Shown: in pieces, positions 10,090 to 22,006 of the stretch
Layout of the letters: every line of letters starts with the position of its first letter
How positions within the stretch are numbered: the first letter of the stretch is position 1
From: Onthophagus taurus
Taxonomy: Eukaryota; Arthropoda; Insecta; Coleoptera; Scarabaeidae
Length of the DNA: 64,000 bases
NCBI RefSeq assembly: GCF_036711975.1
Contig: NW_027248940.1
Location: forward strand, 4,588,001-4,652,000
Direction: 5' to 3'
The notes under the pieces: generated by a model
What the model was told of the DNA's origin: nothing
What the model saw: only the letters and a program-made list of their open reading frames with translations
Databases searched by the model: none
Position numbers and translations under genes: made by a program

Positions 10090-11110
10090 TTAAAACAATT
10101 AATTCGGGATAATAAAGAAAGCTTAAAAAACGTAGATGTAGCGAATGAAATTAGTATCTATAATAAAGAGATAGAAAGCGTAATTAAGGAAATTCATGGT
10201 ATCCTCATTAGTAGATTAAATATTCAAGAAACAATGGGTGAAGCTTTTGATTTAAAAGTAGCTGGTAGTTTACTACCGTCGATGGACGGAAATGAGGATA
10301 CCACGAAAAAGTTGATTGATTGTATTAAGTTATATTCAGATATGGTAAAAGTTGAAGACCAACCACGGTTAATAAATTTCATATTAAAAACTCGACTCTC
10401 TGAGAATGCAAAAATTCGGTTAAATAGTACTTATACATCGGTAGGAGACCTAACTAGCGATCTAAGAGCTAGTTTTGTTACACAAAAGTCTGCGGTAGTT
10501 TTATCTAACCAACTTCATCAAGCGCATCAATTCGATAAATCTATAGATGATTTTGGTCAAGAAATTGAACAACTTCTGAGTAACCTTACTTGGGCTCAGG
10601 CAGGAAATGATGCAACATTATTGCAATCTTTGAAAGTGGTCAATGAAAAAATTGCTGTTAATTCTTTTTGCAATGGAATTAAAAACCATGACATTAGAAT
10701 GATAGTTAAAGCCAGAAATTGCTCAACATTGAGAGATGCAATAAGCGCCGCGAAAGATGAAGAACGAAATAAACCATCTTCATCTAATGTGTTTCATTAT
10801 GATAAGCGGGGAGGTTATAATAGAGGAAACAGGGGTGTAAATAGAAATTGTAAGAGATGTTTTGCTGGCAATGCCAACAGAGGAAACAGAGGTTTTCAAA
10901 ATTTTCAAAATTGTAAACCATTTCAAAATCAAAATTTTGCACATTCAGGTAATTTTAATTATCGAAGCAATAATTATTCGTTTCCTCAGTCTAACCGTGG
11001 ACAAATGCAAGTACAGCGTCGGCCTTATCGAGGTCGGGGACATTCACAACAAAATCAAAGTGTTTATTATGCGGAAAACATGACATCGGAAGAAAATAAT
11101 TCACGATCCG

Positions 11111-14100
11111 ATGAAAGGTTTTTTCGTGAATAAAACGAAAAATGACGAGGTAATTTTAAACATGAATGGTATGAACTATGCGCGTATGCGATATAGGGCA
11201 AATGATTTATTTTTTCTTATAGACACGGGGGCTTCGGTAAGCATAATTTTTTCAAAAGTTTTACAGTCAAATGAACACATTAATACAAATAAACAAGTAG
11301 TTATTAACGGAATAGCTGGCTCTACAAAATCAATTGGGTCAGTTAATCTTTCTTTAAACCCTGCATTTGATTACGAAATAAATCACGAATTTTTAGTTTT
11401 AAAGGATTTTGGATGTCGAATGGATGGAATTATTGGAACAGACTTTCTCGTAAAACATTCAGCAAATATTAATTTTCAAAAATTTTTACTTTCTTTTGGT
11501 ACAATTACTATACCTTTAGAATCAGATTATTATAATTGTACTACAATTCCTCCCCGATGCGAGATAGTTAAGTACTGTTGGGTAGATGACCCCGATGAGT
11601 GTGTGATTCATTCTATTGAAATTTGCGAAGGAGTTTTTATAGCTGGTGCTATAGCTAACCCAAAATCACACATGATTCCAGTTCGGTTTTTAAATACCAA
11701 TGATACTATTGTTAAAATTAGAAAATTCCAACCTACAACATCAAATTTATCAAGTTATGATTTATTTAGTTTTGATCATCACCAGATTTCTTTAGAAAGA
11801 GTTGATAACTTATTAGATTTAATTAACACAAAAGATTTAAATAAGGAAGAAAAAGATTCAATCCAAAAAATTTGCGCGAAGTATGCCGACATATTTTTAT
11901 TAGAAAATGATCATGTTACTGTAACAAACGTTGTAAAAGAAAGTATAAAATTAAAGGAAAATGCACAACCTGTTTATGTATGCCCATATCGCTTACCACA
12001 TAGTCAAAAACAAGAAATCGACAAACAGATTAGCAAAATGTTAACTGATAAAATCATCGAAGAAACAAAATCTAGTTGGTCCTCTCCTTTATTAATAGTC
12101 CCGAAAAAACCTGATGCTAACGGTAATAAAAAATGGAGGGTAGTTGTGGACTACAGACTCTTAAATAAAAACATAGAAGATGATAGGTTTCCCTTACCAA
12201 ATATTACCGATATATTAGATTCGTTAGCTGGTGCATTTTACTTTTCACATTTGGATCTTTCACAGGGGTACTATCAGATCGAATTAGAACCTTCAAGTAG
12301 AAAATACACTGCTTTTACAACTAGTAAAGGTCAATTTCAGATGACCAGACTGCCTATGGGGCTGAAAACCAGTCCAAGTTCCTTCTCAAGAGCCATGACT
12401 ATTGCTATGTCTGGATTGAATTTTGAGTCTTGTTTCGTTTATCTCGATGATTTGATTGTTTTCGGAAACAATTTACAAAATCACAATCAAAATTTAATTA
12501 AAGTTCTTGATAGACTTCGAAAAGTGAATTTGAAGCTCAATCCAGGAAAGTGTCAATTTTTAAAAAAAGAAATATTATATTTAGGACATCTTATTTCGGC
12601 AGATGGTATTTATCCCGATCCAAACAAAATTACTGCAATTCAAAATTATCCCGTACCTAAGTCAGCCGATGAAACTAAACGGTTCGTAGCTTTTGCTAAT
12701 TATTATCGTAAATTTATTCAAAATTTTGCTGAAATTGTTATTCCTTTAAATAAATTATCGCGAAAATCAGTAAGTTTTGAATGGGATAAAAACTGTCAGA
12801 AGTCGTTTGATAGTTTAAAACAGGCATTAATAAAACCACCAGTTTTACAGTATCCAAATTTTTCTCTCGATAATCAATTTATTCTTAGAACTGATGCTTC
12901 TGGGTACGCAATTGGGGCTGTCCTTTGTAATTCTGATGATAGACCAGTTGCATATGCTAGTAGAGCTTTAAACAAAGCGGAAATTAACTATGCTACAATC
13001 GAAAAGGAACTTTTGGCTATAGTTTGGTCTATTAAACATTTCAGACCGTATTTGTATGGACGTAAATTCAAAATTTATACAGACCACAGACCTTTGGTAT
13101 ATCTGTTTGGAATGACTAATCCGTCGTCCAGGTTAACAAAATTTAGGTTAGTTCTTGAAGAGTATAATTTTGAGGTGCATTATGTGAGGGGTACGCAGAA
13201 TGCGCCTGCTGACGCATTGTCAAGAATAAAAATTGATGTCAAAGACCTTAAAGTTTTAACAGAAAATGTTTTTATAACAACGAGAGCTCAAGCTAAAAAC
13301 GAAATAAAGAAAGCTGCAAATTCAGAGATTGACGAAAGTACTAAAGATGATACAAGGACTGGCCACCCTGGTATTGTCGAACTGTTGAAGCAACCTCTGA
13401 ATTCAGTAGAACTAAGATGTTTAAACAAAAGAGAATTATCATCTATTCACAATAAATTAATTAAGCCGAGAAAGCTTTTATATGATGTAAAATTACAAAT
13501 AATTTATATAATTAATGATTTATCGACTCTAGCTCTAGACGCAGAGTTGAAATCTTTATCTAGTATTTGTAAAAAATATGGAATTCCAGAATTGTTTATA
13601 TTAAAGTATAAAGAAAATGAAAATTTAATTAAGCGCTTAACAAATGATTGCAATCGAATACGAGAATATAATCTTAAAATTAACATTATTTCTAATGCAA
13701 AAGGCATAAATTGCAAGCAAACTCGACAATTAATTTTAAACGACTTTCATTTGCTTCCGACCGGAGGTCATGCCGGTGTGAATAGAATGTATGCAAATGT
13801 GAAAAAATATTATTTTTGGGTAAATTTAAAGAGTGACATAGAAAAATTCATTAAAAAATGTGACGACTGTCAGAGGCACAAGTATTCCAAAAATCAAATC
13901 GAACCTCTAACAATTACAACAACAGCGTCATCAGCATTCGAGAAAGTATATTTAGACCTTGTAGGACCCATAACCCAGGATAATGACGATAATCGATACA
14001 TACTGACACTTCAGTGTGAACTTAGTAAGTTCGTAGAAGCTTATCCGCTTAAAAACAAGGAATCTGAAACGGTGGCAAGATCATTTGTTAATAATTTCAT

Positions 14101-14746
14101 CTTAAAATTTGGGATTCCGAAAGATATTGTTACCGACCAAGGTACCGAATTTTTAGCAAAAGTTTTCCAACAATCAGCACAAATATTGGGAATTAAACAT
14201 CTAACCTCTACCGCTTACCATCATGAAACCTTAGGTTCTCTCGAAAATACGCATAAAAATCTGGGGGCGTATTTACGCATACAAACCAACAAATTCCCAT
14301 ACACGTGGAGTTCTTGGATACCTTTTTGGTGTTTTTCTTTTAACAATACCGTCCATAGTGAAACTAAATACACTCCTCATGAGTTAGTTTTTGGAAAGGT
14401 TTGTAATTTGCCACTCAACACTCTAAATAATAGAGAGCCCATTTATAATTTTGATAACTATCCGAACGAACTAAAATACCAATTAAGCTGTGCATGGAAT
14501 GATGCTCAGAAAAACTTAATACAATCAAAAACCGATAGAAAATGTAAGTTAGATAATAAGATTAATAGTGTTAAGTATAAATTTAATGACAAAGTGTTGT
14601 TAAAAAGTGAAGGACAGAATAAAATGGAAGCAATATATAAGGGACCCTTTAAAGTTATAATTGATCAGGCGCCTAACGTAACTTTAAAAATAAACAATAA
14701 GCATGTTGTAGTACATAAGAATAGAGTTAAACCTTATTATAGTTAA
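11111..14746 (+). CDS. Gypsy-1 pol polyprotein (protease, RT, RNase H, integrase)
   Basis: 1211 codons without a break. Protease: FFLIDTGASVSIIF (about residue 35). RT: WRVVVDYRLLNKN, FSHLDLSQGYYQIEL (first catalytic Asp) and VYLDDLIVFG. RNase H: LRTDASGYAIGAVL, YATIEKELLAIVW and YTDHRPLVYL. Integrase: zinc-binding GHAGVNRMYANVKKYY...CDDCQRH, then LDLVGPI, VTDQGTEF and LENTHKNLGAYL giving D, D and E, and a C-terminal barrel (YKFNDKVLLKS, YKGPFKV). All catalytic residues I can place are present. With identical LTRs this is probably a functional pol. Confidence 0.93.
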   Translation: MKGFFVNKTKNDEVILNMNGMNYARMRYRANDLFFLIDTGASVSIIFSKVLQSNEHINTNKQVVINGIAGSTKSIGSVNLSLNPAFDYEINHEFLVLKDFGCRMDGIIGTDFLVKHSANINFQKFLLSFGTITIPLESDYYNCTTIPPRCEIVKYCWVDDPDECVIHSIEICEGVFIAGAIANPKSHMIPVRFLNTNDTIVKIRKFQPTTSNLSSYDLFSFDHHQISLERVDNLLDLINTKDLNKEEKDSIQKICAKYADIFLLENDHVTVTNVVKESIKLKENAQPVYVCPYRLPHSQKQEIDKQISKMLTDKIIEETKSSWSSPLLIVPKKPDANGNKKWRVVVDYRLLNKNIEDDRFPLPNITDILDSLAGAFYFSHLDLSQGYYQIELEPSSRKYTAFTTSKGQFQMTRLPMGLKTSPSSFSRAMTIAMSGLNFESCFVYLDDLIVFGNNLQNHNQNLIKVLDRLRKVNLKLNPGKCQFLKKEILYLGHLISADGIYPDPNKITAIQNYPVPKSADETKRFVAFANYYRKFIQNFAEIVIPLNKLSRKSVSFEWDKNCQKSFDSLKQALIKPPVLQYPNFSLDNQFILRTDASGYAIGAVLCNSDDRPVAYASRALNKAEINYATIEKELLAIVWSIKHFRPYLYGRKFKIYTDHRPLVYLFGMTNPSSRLTKFRLVLEEYNFEVHYVRGTQNAPADALSRIKIDVKDLKVLTENVFITTRAQAKNEIKKAANSEIDESTKDDTRTGHPGIVELLKQPLNSVELRCLNKRELSSIHNKLIKPRKLLYDVKLQIIYIINDLSTLALDAELKSLSSICKKYGIPELFILKYKENENLIKRLTNDCNRIREYNLKINIISNAKGINCKQTRQLILNDFHLLPTGGHAGVNRMYANVKKYYFWVNLKSDIEKFIKKCDDCQRHKYSKNQIEPLTITTTASSAFEKVYLDLVGPITQDNDDNRYILTLQCELSKFVEAYPLKNKESETVARSFVNNFILKFGIPKDIVTDQGTEFLAKVFQQSAQILGIKHLTSTAYHHETLGSLENTHKNLGAYLRIQTNKFPYTWSSWIPFWCFSFNNTVHSETKYTPHELVFGKVCNLPLNTLNNREPIYNFDNYPNELKYQLSCAWNDAQKNLIQSKTDRKCKLDNKINSVKYKFNDKVLLKSEGQNKMEAIYKGPFKVIIDQAPNVTLKINNKHVVVHKNRVKPYYS

Positions 14747-14821
14747 AAAAAAAAAAACATTTTAATAGTGATAAATAAAATAAACATTGTAACGTTAATT
14801 TTATTTTATAAAACCGGAAGG

Positions 14822-15039
14822 TGTGAAGGTAGATTGCATTGTAGGCAAAAGCTGAGGTGTATTGAACTCAGGTAAAATATACACCTCAGCAAATATGTAA
14901 GTAATCGAGTCGACGTTGAAAAGCGACAGTCGGCATCGACTAGGTATAAGAATTAGTAATAGAAATAAAGTACAAATTAGTAAAGGGAAGATTGGGTTTC
15001 ATTTCATCATCCAAGCCCTCCATAAAAAGGGACATTACA
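14822..15039 (+). repeat. 3' LTR of gypsy-1 (218 bp)
   Basis: Identical to 7996-8213 by eye and followed by the GGTT duplication at 15040. Preceded by a short purine-rich stretch (CCGGAAGG). Confidence 0.93.
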
Positions 15040-15171
15040 GGTTCAGCAACAGACCATTTGAAATGCATATAAAAAGAAACGCATCTGTTGACGTATAGTA
15101 CTGTCAACTGATGTTTATAAAATTAATTTGGTTATTTTAAATTGACAATGTGATGAATTTTGGTTAATTAG

Positions 15172-18130
15172 TTATTCTGATGTATCAACGTAGTTGACAT
15201 TGTCATAATTGTCATGCGACTTATCATTCAAAATGAATGCAGGTTTTAAACGATCTATGCTGATGGTATCATGTAAGTTATTACGAAGAATCTTAAAGGT
15301 TTTTTCATATTTTTTAATAACCTTTAAGGTCCATCATAACTAAAATTAAGTGAAGGTCGACGACCTTCGATTCTAACAAAAACATAATTTGAATTAAATA
15401 AATCTTTATGAATAAAAGGTTTTGAATAACAATGGAATGATGAAGAAATTGGCTTAATTGCGGAGAAACTCTGTCGCAAATTTGATAAAAGTGGTTCAAT
15501 TTCCACTTGTGAGGTAGAAGTAATAAAGAATTCTCCGGGCAATCGGAGTGTTGGACCGTATACTAATTCAGCGGAAGTACAACCGAGATCCTCTTTTAAT
15601 GTAGATCGTAGTCCTAATAAAATGAGTGGAAGAGCGTCGTTCCACTTTTTACCAGAACTACTAGCAGTGATAGCGGTTTTGAGAGTTCGGTGAAATCTCT
15701 CTAAAATACCATTACTTTGTGGATGGTATGTGGAAGTGTGTATTTGATGGATACCAAGTATTTTATTAAATTGAGAAAAAAGTTTGGATTCAAACTGTTT
15801 GCCTCGATCATGGGTAATAGTGTGAGGTATACCGAATCTTGAAAAATGATGACGAAGTAATGTAGTCGCTATGGTGGAAGAGGTTATATCTTTGAGGGGA
15901 AACGCTTCAGGCCATCGAGTAAACCGATCAATAACGGTTAGTATGTAAGTACAACCAAGTGATGGGGAAAGAGGACCAATTAAATCAATATGTATATGTT
16001 CAAATCTACCTCTCGGAATGGGTATGTTCTGAGGAGGAGATTTGATATGTCTATGAACTTTCGCTTGTTGGCAATTTAGACAAGCTTTTGTCCATAATTG
16101 AATGTTTCTAGACATGTGAGGCCAAAAGAAGCGAGATTTAAGATTGTGAAGTGTTGATCGAATGCCAGAATGAGTTAAATTATGAAATTTATCAAAGATT
16201 TCTTTTCTCAAATTTTTAGGAATATAAATTCTGTGTGAAGTTAAAGAAGTTTCACACCAAACTTTGCATTTTGTATTTGCAACCGTTTGAAGAGATAATT
16301 GGTATGGAGTATTGTTCGAAAATTGATTGCGTAGAAGATGATTTAACTCCTCATCTTTGACTTGGGCTGCTCGTATGTCCTCAGGCGATGGATAATTAGA
16401 TGAAAGGGATTCAATAGTGATTCGTGACAAAGCATCGGCTACAATATTAGAGTCACCTTTAATAAATTTGATATCTTAGATATCTTATCTTTTGAGGTAA
16501 ATTGTGTTATATAATTTATTTAACGGGTTTGGCGAGGAGTTTTATCTGAAAGACTAAAAAAGGAATTTATTAACGGTTTGTGATCAGTAAAAATTGTAAA
16601 ATGAATTGCCAATAATTCACGATCAAAAGTGGAATATTTCGATTGAGTAGAAGTGAGCTTTTTTGAATAAAAAGCAAGTGGTGCTGTAAAATTATCAACT
16701 GCTTGCGAAAGAACGGCTCCCATAGCAGTGTCGGAAGCGTCTGTGGTTAAATGTAAAGCAGCACCAGGGCAAGGATGAGCTAAAGCGATCGAATTTGCTA
16801 AAGCACTTTTGGCCGAAACAAAAGAATTGGAATTTTCTTGAGACCAAAGTATAAGTTGTGTTTTGGAACGAAGAGAAGTTGCCAAATTATAAAGAGGTCG
16901 TAATATCTCTGAAAAATTTGGTACGAACCTGTGAAAGTAGTTTATCATCCCTAAAAATCTTTGAAGTTCCTTTAAATTTGTAGGTTTTGGAAAATCATTA
17001 ATAGATTTTACTTTCAATTGAGAAGGGCGGATTCCTTCTGAAGAGATTTCATGCGCAAGGAAATCTAAAGAGGAAACTCCAAAAAGACATTTTGATGGTT
17101 GGATATTGATACCGTAAGCGCTTAACCTCTCAAAGAGTGTTGATAAGTGAAGTAAATGGTCTTCTTCGTTTTTACTTGCGACAAGGATATCATCCAAATA
17201 GACAAAAATGAAATCTAGACCAGAAAGTACTTCGTTCATGAAGCGTTGGAACGTTTGGGCGGCATTTTTGAGGCCAAAGGGCATTCTCAAAAATTCGAAT
17301 AAGCCAAATGGTGTTGAAATCGCTGTTTTGGGAATATCTTCTTCAGCCACAGGTACCTGATATTGTACAACCATGAAGATGCAGATTGAGGTATTGTGGC
17401 AAGGTTCAATTGACGATAGTCGCCACATGGCCGCCAATCATTCGAATCTTTTTTAGGCACCATGTGCAATGGGGAAGAAACTTGTGAAGAAGATGGCCGA
17501 CAGATTCCAAGTGATACCATGTGTTCAAATTCTTTTTTAGCGATAGAAAATTTTATGGGGTCTAAACGTCTTGGACAACAAAACGGCAAGTGAGTGTTTG
17601 TAATGATTCGATGTTGCGTTGTGTGTTTAATTGGAGATAAAAAATTAGGTGATGAAGTTAATTTTGGGAAAGATTTAACGAGAGAAGTGAATTTAGTTTC
17701 GATAGAGAAGAGTTTGGGTATTGGTATAAAAGATTTTTTGATGCTACCTATTGAAGATAATTTGGTAGTATTATCAATTAAACGACGATTTTTTATGTCG
17801 ACGATAATGTCGAATTTGCTTAAGAAATCAGCGCCAATAATTGGTTTGTTGACATCAGCAATTGTGGAAAATTTCTTCTTAATTGCAATGTTAATGTTAA
17901 CAATTTTGTCCCATAGGTAACTATTGGCGTACCATTTGCAGCCGTTAATGTAGAAATGGTATCTCTCTTATGTTTACGAAAGAATTTATAAGGCAGCACA
18001 GAGATGTCTGCTCCTGTATCAATCAGAAAATTTAAATTGGATTGGTTATCGTAAACATAAAGACGAGAACTGATTTGATTAATTATTATCGGGTGCGTTC
18101 GTCGTTCATTGAATTGTTTTGAATCAAGTT
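15172..18130 (-). pseudogene. Gypsy-2 pol, deleted RT and RNase H
   Basis: Protease FLIDTGADISVLP (about 18040), then linker and RT start (MVPKKDSNDWRPCGDYRQLN). RT continues with VPVAEEDIPKTAISTPFGLFEF, MPFGLKNAAQTFQRFM and VYLDDILVAS (about 17180). The stretch between GDYRQLN and VPVAEED, which should contain the first catalytic Asp, is mostly missing, and RNase H lacks a block before FTDHKPL. Integrase (16430-15324): zinc-binding H-H-C-C part ending CLNCQQAKV, IDLIGPLSP, HDRGKQFES and GILERFHRTLK. One more frameshift near 15324 precedes the true C-terminus, whose stop is at 15172-15174. The gene is not functional. Confidence 0.86.
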
Positions 18131-18169
18131 TTGAATTTATTGAATTGTTGTTCTCTAGCGAAACTTGTT

Positions 18170-19156
18170 TCAGTTTTTTTGGTTCTGTGAAGATGATGAA
18201 AGATTTGTGTCTTTAAAGGAATTATAAAACATACATTCTTTTTCGCAGTTTCGTGCTTTATCGCCATACTTGGAATGATAATAACAGATATGGTTTTGAC
18301 GTTGCCTGGAAGAACTTCTTGGACGAGGTGATCGATACCTTAACATTTTACAATTATAGCAAAGATTTGTTGCTATGTCAGGTTCGTTAAGTCGAGCAGC
18401 AAGAGAGTTAATGCTCGTCTGGATATTTGATTGCCATTGATGAAGTTGTTGTGAGTTTTTATCAATAGAAACTGAAAGGTTATTGATGGCTTGTAACAAT
18501 TGAGAAGTTGTATGCACATTGGAAGAGGACTCGTCGTTAATTTTGTTGACTTCAATTTTAGGAAAACGAGTCGTTGAAAAAGATAATGAATCCCTGATTT
18601 TATCGGCTATGTTAAGCAAATCATTGATGTCATCGTTACCTGAAGACAATAACGCTACCGAGATAGTTTGGGGCAATCTTCTCTACCAATGTTTTAACAA
18701 TAAATTTGGACTTACGACTTGCGATCCACCGACTGTCGATAACATACTCCTATAGAAATCAGATGGTTTTTGATCTCCCATCTGAGAGCCGGAAAGGAGA
18801 TTAAGACGTTTCTCTTCACTTAGAGAAAGGCTATTGATCAAAGTGTTTTTTAAATATAAGTATGAATCGATATCGGGTGGAGCATCTACGACGTCATAAA
18901 CAATCGAAACTATCTCGGTAGGCAAATGCGTAATTACCAAATTATATTTTGTTTTATCATTAGTTATTCTTGACAGGTTGGATTGCGCTTCAATTTGGTG
19001 AAACCATGCAGCAGGATTTGCATTCCAGAAGGGAGGCAATCTAATATTGGTGACAATGTCAACGCTTTGATCACCAGAAGTATTCATGATTGTGGTAGGA
19101 TACTTATTTAGGTTCAAATCAAGGTCAGTAGAATCTAAAAGGACTGCTACATTCAT
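18170..19156 (-). pseudogene. Gypsy-2 gag
   Basis: ATG at 19154-19156 opens a CsRn1-type gag (DUF7041): IRLPPFWNANPAAWFHQIEAQ, then a helical capsid region through about residue 158. A frameshift near 18680 moves reading to the frame 18676-18170, which holds a coiled-coil-like segment and a cysteine cluster (CYYHSKYGDKARNCEKEC) that serves as nucleic-acid-binding knuckle in this clade. The stop at 18170 separates it from the protease. Confidence 0.8.
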
Positions 19157-19476
19157 TGTTGTGATAACGTGCCCGCACACTACGTCACACCATTTGCCAC
19201 GCCCAGTCAGCTGTTAGGGCGATGACAGACACGGCGGTTTTCGTCGAATCGGCTGCCGACTCGACCACCGTCTCGGCGTATACTTCTAATGTTTCATATT
19301 AGTTAAGGCACACACAGCGTTGCCCACCGCCTCTCGGCTCTGTGGCCGACTCGACACGTCGTTGACTCGTTCTGCAGCGGCTGCTTCCCGAACAGAAAGC
19401 GGCTTGTTATTCCACGTGTTTATATCTACCCGGACACACAGAGCTGTCTTTCGTTCGGTTTTCCGATTTTAATTTC

Positions 19477-21495
19477 ATGAAAATGGACGAAATAATTGAT
19501 ATAGAAAAACTCATTGTGGAAATTCAAAACCGTCCTGCATTATGGGACATGAAAACGAAAGAGTACAGCGATAGAGTAAAGAGGAATGAGTGCTGGGAAG
19601 AACTTGTGAATGTTTTTGCCGATCAAAACATGACAATAGATGCAAAAAAACAATTAGGTAAGTTCAAATATTTATTTATAATTACAAGTAAGTTAATATA
19701 ATTATAAGTATTGAGTTTATTTTGATAAATATTGACAATATCGATCTCTAACAGCAGTGGCTCTAGAATTTCCTCTATGATATGAATCTGGTGGTAAACT
19801 CTGCATATTGGATTCAATTTCATTCATGTTCTCTTCAATAAATAGGTTTTCTCGCAATCCATCTCTTCTTCTAACAAAGTTATGTAGAACACAAGTGGCT
19901 CTAATAATAATTTCAATTAAATCTATGTCGACATCTAGTGATCGATGAAATATCCTCCATTTGTTAGCCAAAATTCCAAATGTACATTCGATATATCTTC
20001 TGGCTCTGGATAGTTTGTAATTAAATATTTTCTTAGCATCTGTAAGATGTTTGCCTCCATATGGTGTAAGTAGATTTTCTGCTAGAGGAAATGCTTCATC
20101 GCCTATTATTACATAGGGATACGGTTCATTTGAATTGGGGAAAGATCGTGGTGGAGGCACGCTTAAGGAACCTTCAGTTAATTTACGAAAAAGTGCAAAA
20201 TTCTTGAATATTCCAGCATCACTAGATTTTCCGTAAGATCCGACTTCTATATAGGTAAAACAAAAGTTGGCATCGCACATTCCAAACAATACAGTCGAAA
20301 AATAATTTTTGTAGTTATAGTACATAGAGCCACTGTTGGGCGGTTGCTTAGTTCTAATGTGTTTGCCATCTATGGCTCCAATGCAGTTTGGAAACTTTGC
20401 GTTTTTTTCAAATCCTGCTGCTATCTCTAACCACTTTTTTGTACATAGTTTTGGTATGGTACTTTCAACTAAACAAAACCAAATTGCCTCGCATACTTCT
20501 TTAACAATAGAACTAGCAGTAGATCTTCCCACTCGGAAAGTATAATGAAGATCGGTTAGGGAGCACCCAGTTGCTAGATATCTAAAAAGATATTATTGTA
20601 AATGCAATATTCCATGAGAAAATTTTTTTAGAAGAGTGATCATGTAAGAAAAATTAAAAAAGTTTCTTTTTTATGATTCCAGTAATTTATTTCTTCTTTA
20701 GAGATACCCTATTTCGAAAGCTACGAACCATAAAAATGAAACTGTTCAAATTTTCCCTCACTGTTATGAAGATCTTTTCGTTGTATAATATAGTGACGAC
20801 CGTAACTTTCTGTCGATATTCATTTTGTTTATTTTAGGTGAGTTGATACGAAAGAAATGGAAGAACATTAGAGATAGATTTGCGAGGGAATTGCAAGAAA
20901 GGAAAGGAAAGTCTGGGGATGGAGCAAGAACAAAAGCTCCGTATGTGTATACAAAGCATTTACAATTTTTAAAAGATATTTGACACCAAAACAAACCATA
21001 AATTCTTTAGAACAAATTTCAAATACCGAACCAATAATATCTGAACAAGAACCTGGACCTTCTATGACCAACCCTCCACAAACAGAATGGAAGAGACTTG
21101 GGAAGAAAAGACTGTATCCTTTTGAGGACAAATTAATAAATTCGTTGGAAACTGTTCAGAAAAAAATGATGGAAGCAAAATCTACACCTCCAGATGATAA
21201 TGACGACAACCGGCATTTCGTCCTGTCTTTGCAACCAAGTCTTTCAGCGTTACCAAGACACCTAAATACACTTTGCAGAATAGAATTATTGCAAGTCATG
21301 TCCAAGTACGAAACATACGGTCATTCACGTCAAAATCAATTACAAACAATACCCAGTTTCACGCAAAGTCAATTTAGCAATATGCAACAACACCATCAAC
21401 AACAACCTCAAGTTCCAGTTCCATCGCCATCTCCAGCAAGTTCCTATATATCAACTTTTAGTAGAAGAAGACTCATTCCCATACTAGGTTGTTAA
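19477..21495 (+). pseudogene. Harbinger-3 MADF/BESS gene, two exons, one frameshift
   Basis: Exon 1 (19477-19657, donor GTAAGT at 19658) encodes the start of a MADF domain: IEKLIVEIQNRPALWDMKTKEYSDRVKRNECWEELV. Exon 2 (from 20838, acceptor TTTTAG) completes it with RKKWKNIRDRFARELQERK...YVYTKHLQFLKDI and continues to a BESS motif (RHFVLSLQPSLSALPRHLN) and a Gln/Pro/Ser-rich tail. Exon 2 needs a one-base insertion near 20978 to stay open (DI then TGA), so this copy carries a single frameshift. The MADF protein is the DNA-binding partner of the transposase. The transposase C-terminal exon lies inside this gene's intron. Confidence 0.82.
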
Positions 21496-21869
21496 TATTA
21501 TAATAAATATATTTTTGAATAAAAAGCTTGAGTAAATATGATTTTTTTTCTTGCTTACCTAAGAGTAATGACTAACTTTTCTTCAGGAGGAATACTACAC
21601 CTCATACGAGTATTTGTTTTAGTAATATTTCCCTTTATAGTATTTAATAATTCATCAAAAGTAGTCATTGACATCCTCAAATAATTGAAAAATTTGTCTT
21701 CGTCACTTTTTAGTTCCGCAAATAAGGTTTGAAACTGACCTTTCTTTTCTCTTTCCATTACAATGGGATGCACCCACATTCTACGATTTTTTTTCTTTTT
21801 TCGTTTCCAAAGCACATATAGCATTGACAAATAAATAATATGATTTAAATAATCATTGTAATCATCCAT
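19717..21869 (-). CDS. Harbinger-3 transposase, two exons, apparently intact
   Basis: Exon 1 (21869-21559) starts at an ATG giving MDDYNDYLNHIIYL; a further in-frame ATG inside the terminal repeat (21998) is less likely. It ends SIPPEEKLVITLR at donor GTAAGC. Exon 2 (20581-19717, acceptor TTTTTAG) continues YLATGCSLTDLHYTF with the split Arg codon restored, then the DDE_Tnp_4 core: NCIGAIDGKHIRT, CDANFCFTYIEVG, SSDAGIF, IIGDEAFPL and RRYIECTFGILANKW. The protein is 391 residues, normal for HARBI1-like transposases. MADF exon 2 lies in the intron on the other strand. Confidence 0.87.
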
Positions 21870-22006
21870 CTTTGAATAACCGTTATACTTAACAGAAAAC
21901 CGAGCGAATATTGCAACTGGTAAAAACCGCAATGTGTGCCAAATAGTCGCGGCAGCCGACTCGGCTGCCGATTCGGCGAAAACCGCCGTGTCTGTCATCG
22001 CCCTTA

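Larger units (their letters stand above)
8616..11133 (+). pseudogene. Gypsy-1 gag interrupted by a piggyBac MITE
   Basis: The ATG at 8616 (MEIVEVFKKLLNEIK) opens 48 codons up to the TTAA at 8760. The frame resumes exactly in phase at the second TTAA (10090) and runs to TAA 11131-11133. Outside the 1.33-kb insert the gene is unbroken, 395 codons in all. The C-terminal third is Asn/Gly/Arg-rich (GGYNRGNRGVNRN, RPYRGRGHSQQNQ), an RGG-like nucleic-acid-binding tail with no clear CCHC knuckle. The last 23 bases overlap pol in another frame, at AGG-TTT-TTT-CGT, which could allow a +1 shift; alternatively pol starts at its own ATG (11111). Confidence 0.82.
7996..15039 (+). mobile_element. Gypsy-1, recent Ty3/gypsy retrotransposon
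   Basis: 218-bp LTRs at both ends look identical base for base, and GGTT at 7992-7995 and 15040-15043 is a 4-bp target duplication. Between them: primer-binding site (8214), a small membrane-protein ORF (8323-8571), gag (8616-11133, interrupted by a piggyBac MITE) and an uninterrupted pol (11111-14746). It inserted in the 3' UTR of gypsy-2. Identical LTRs mean a young insertion. Confidence 0.93.
19218..22003. mobile_element. Harbinger-3, complete PIF/Harbinger element (2786 bp)
   Basis: TTA at 19215-19217 and 22004-22006 is the 3-bp duplication typical of the superfamily. Terminal inverted repeats of about 40 bp begin GGGCGATGACAGACACGGCG at both ends. Inside are a plus-strand MADF/BESS gene (exons 19477-19657 and 20838-21495) and a minus-strand transposase (exons 21869-21559 and 20581-19717) with interlocked exons. 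It inserted in the leader of gypsy-2 just upstream of gag. Confidence 0.92.
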
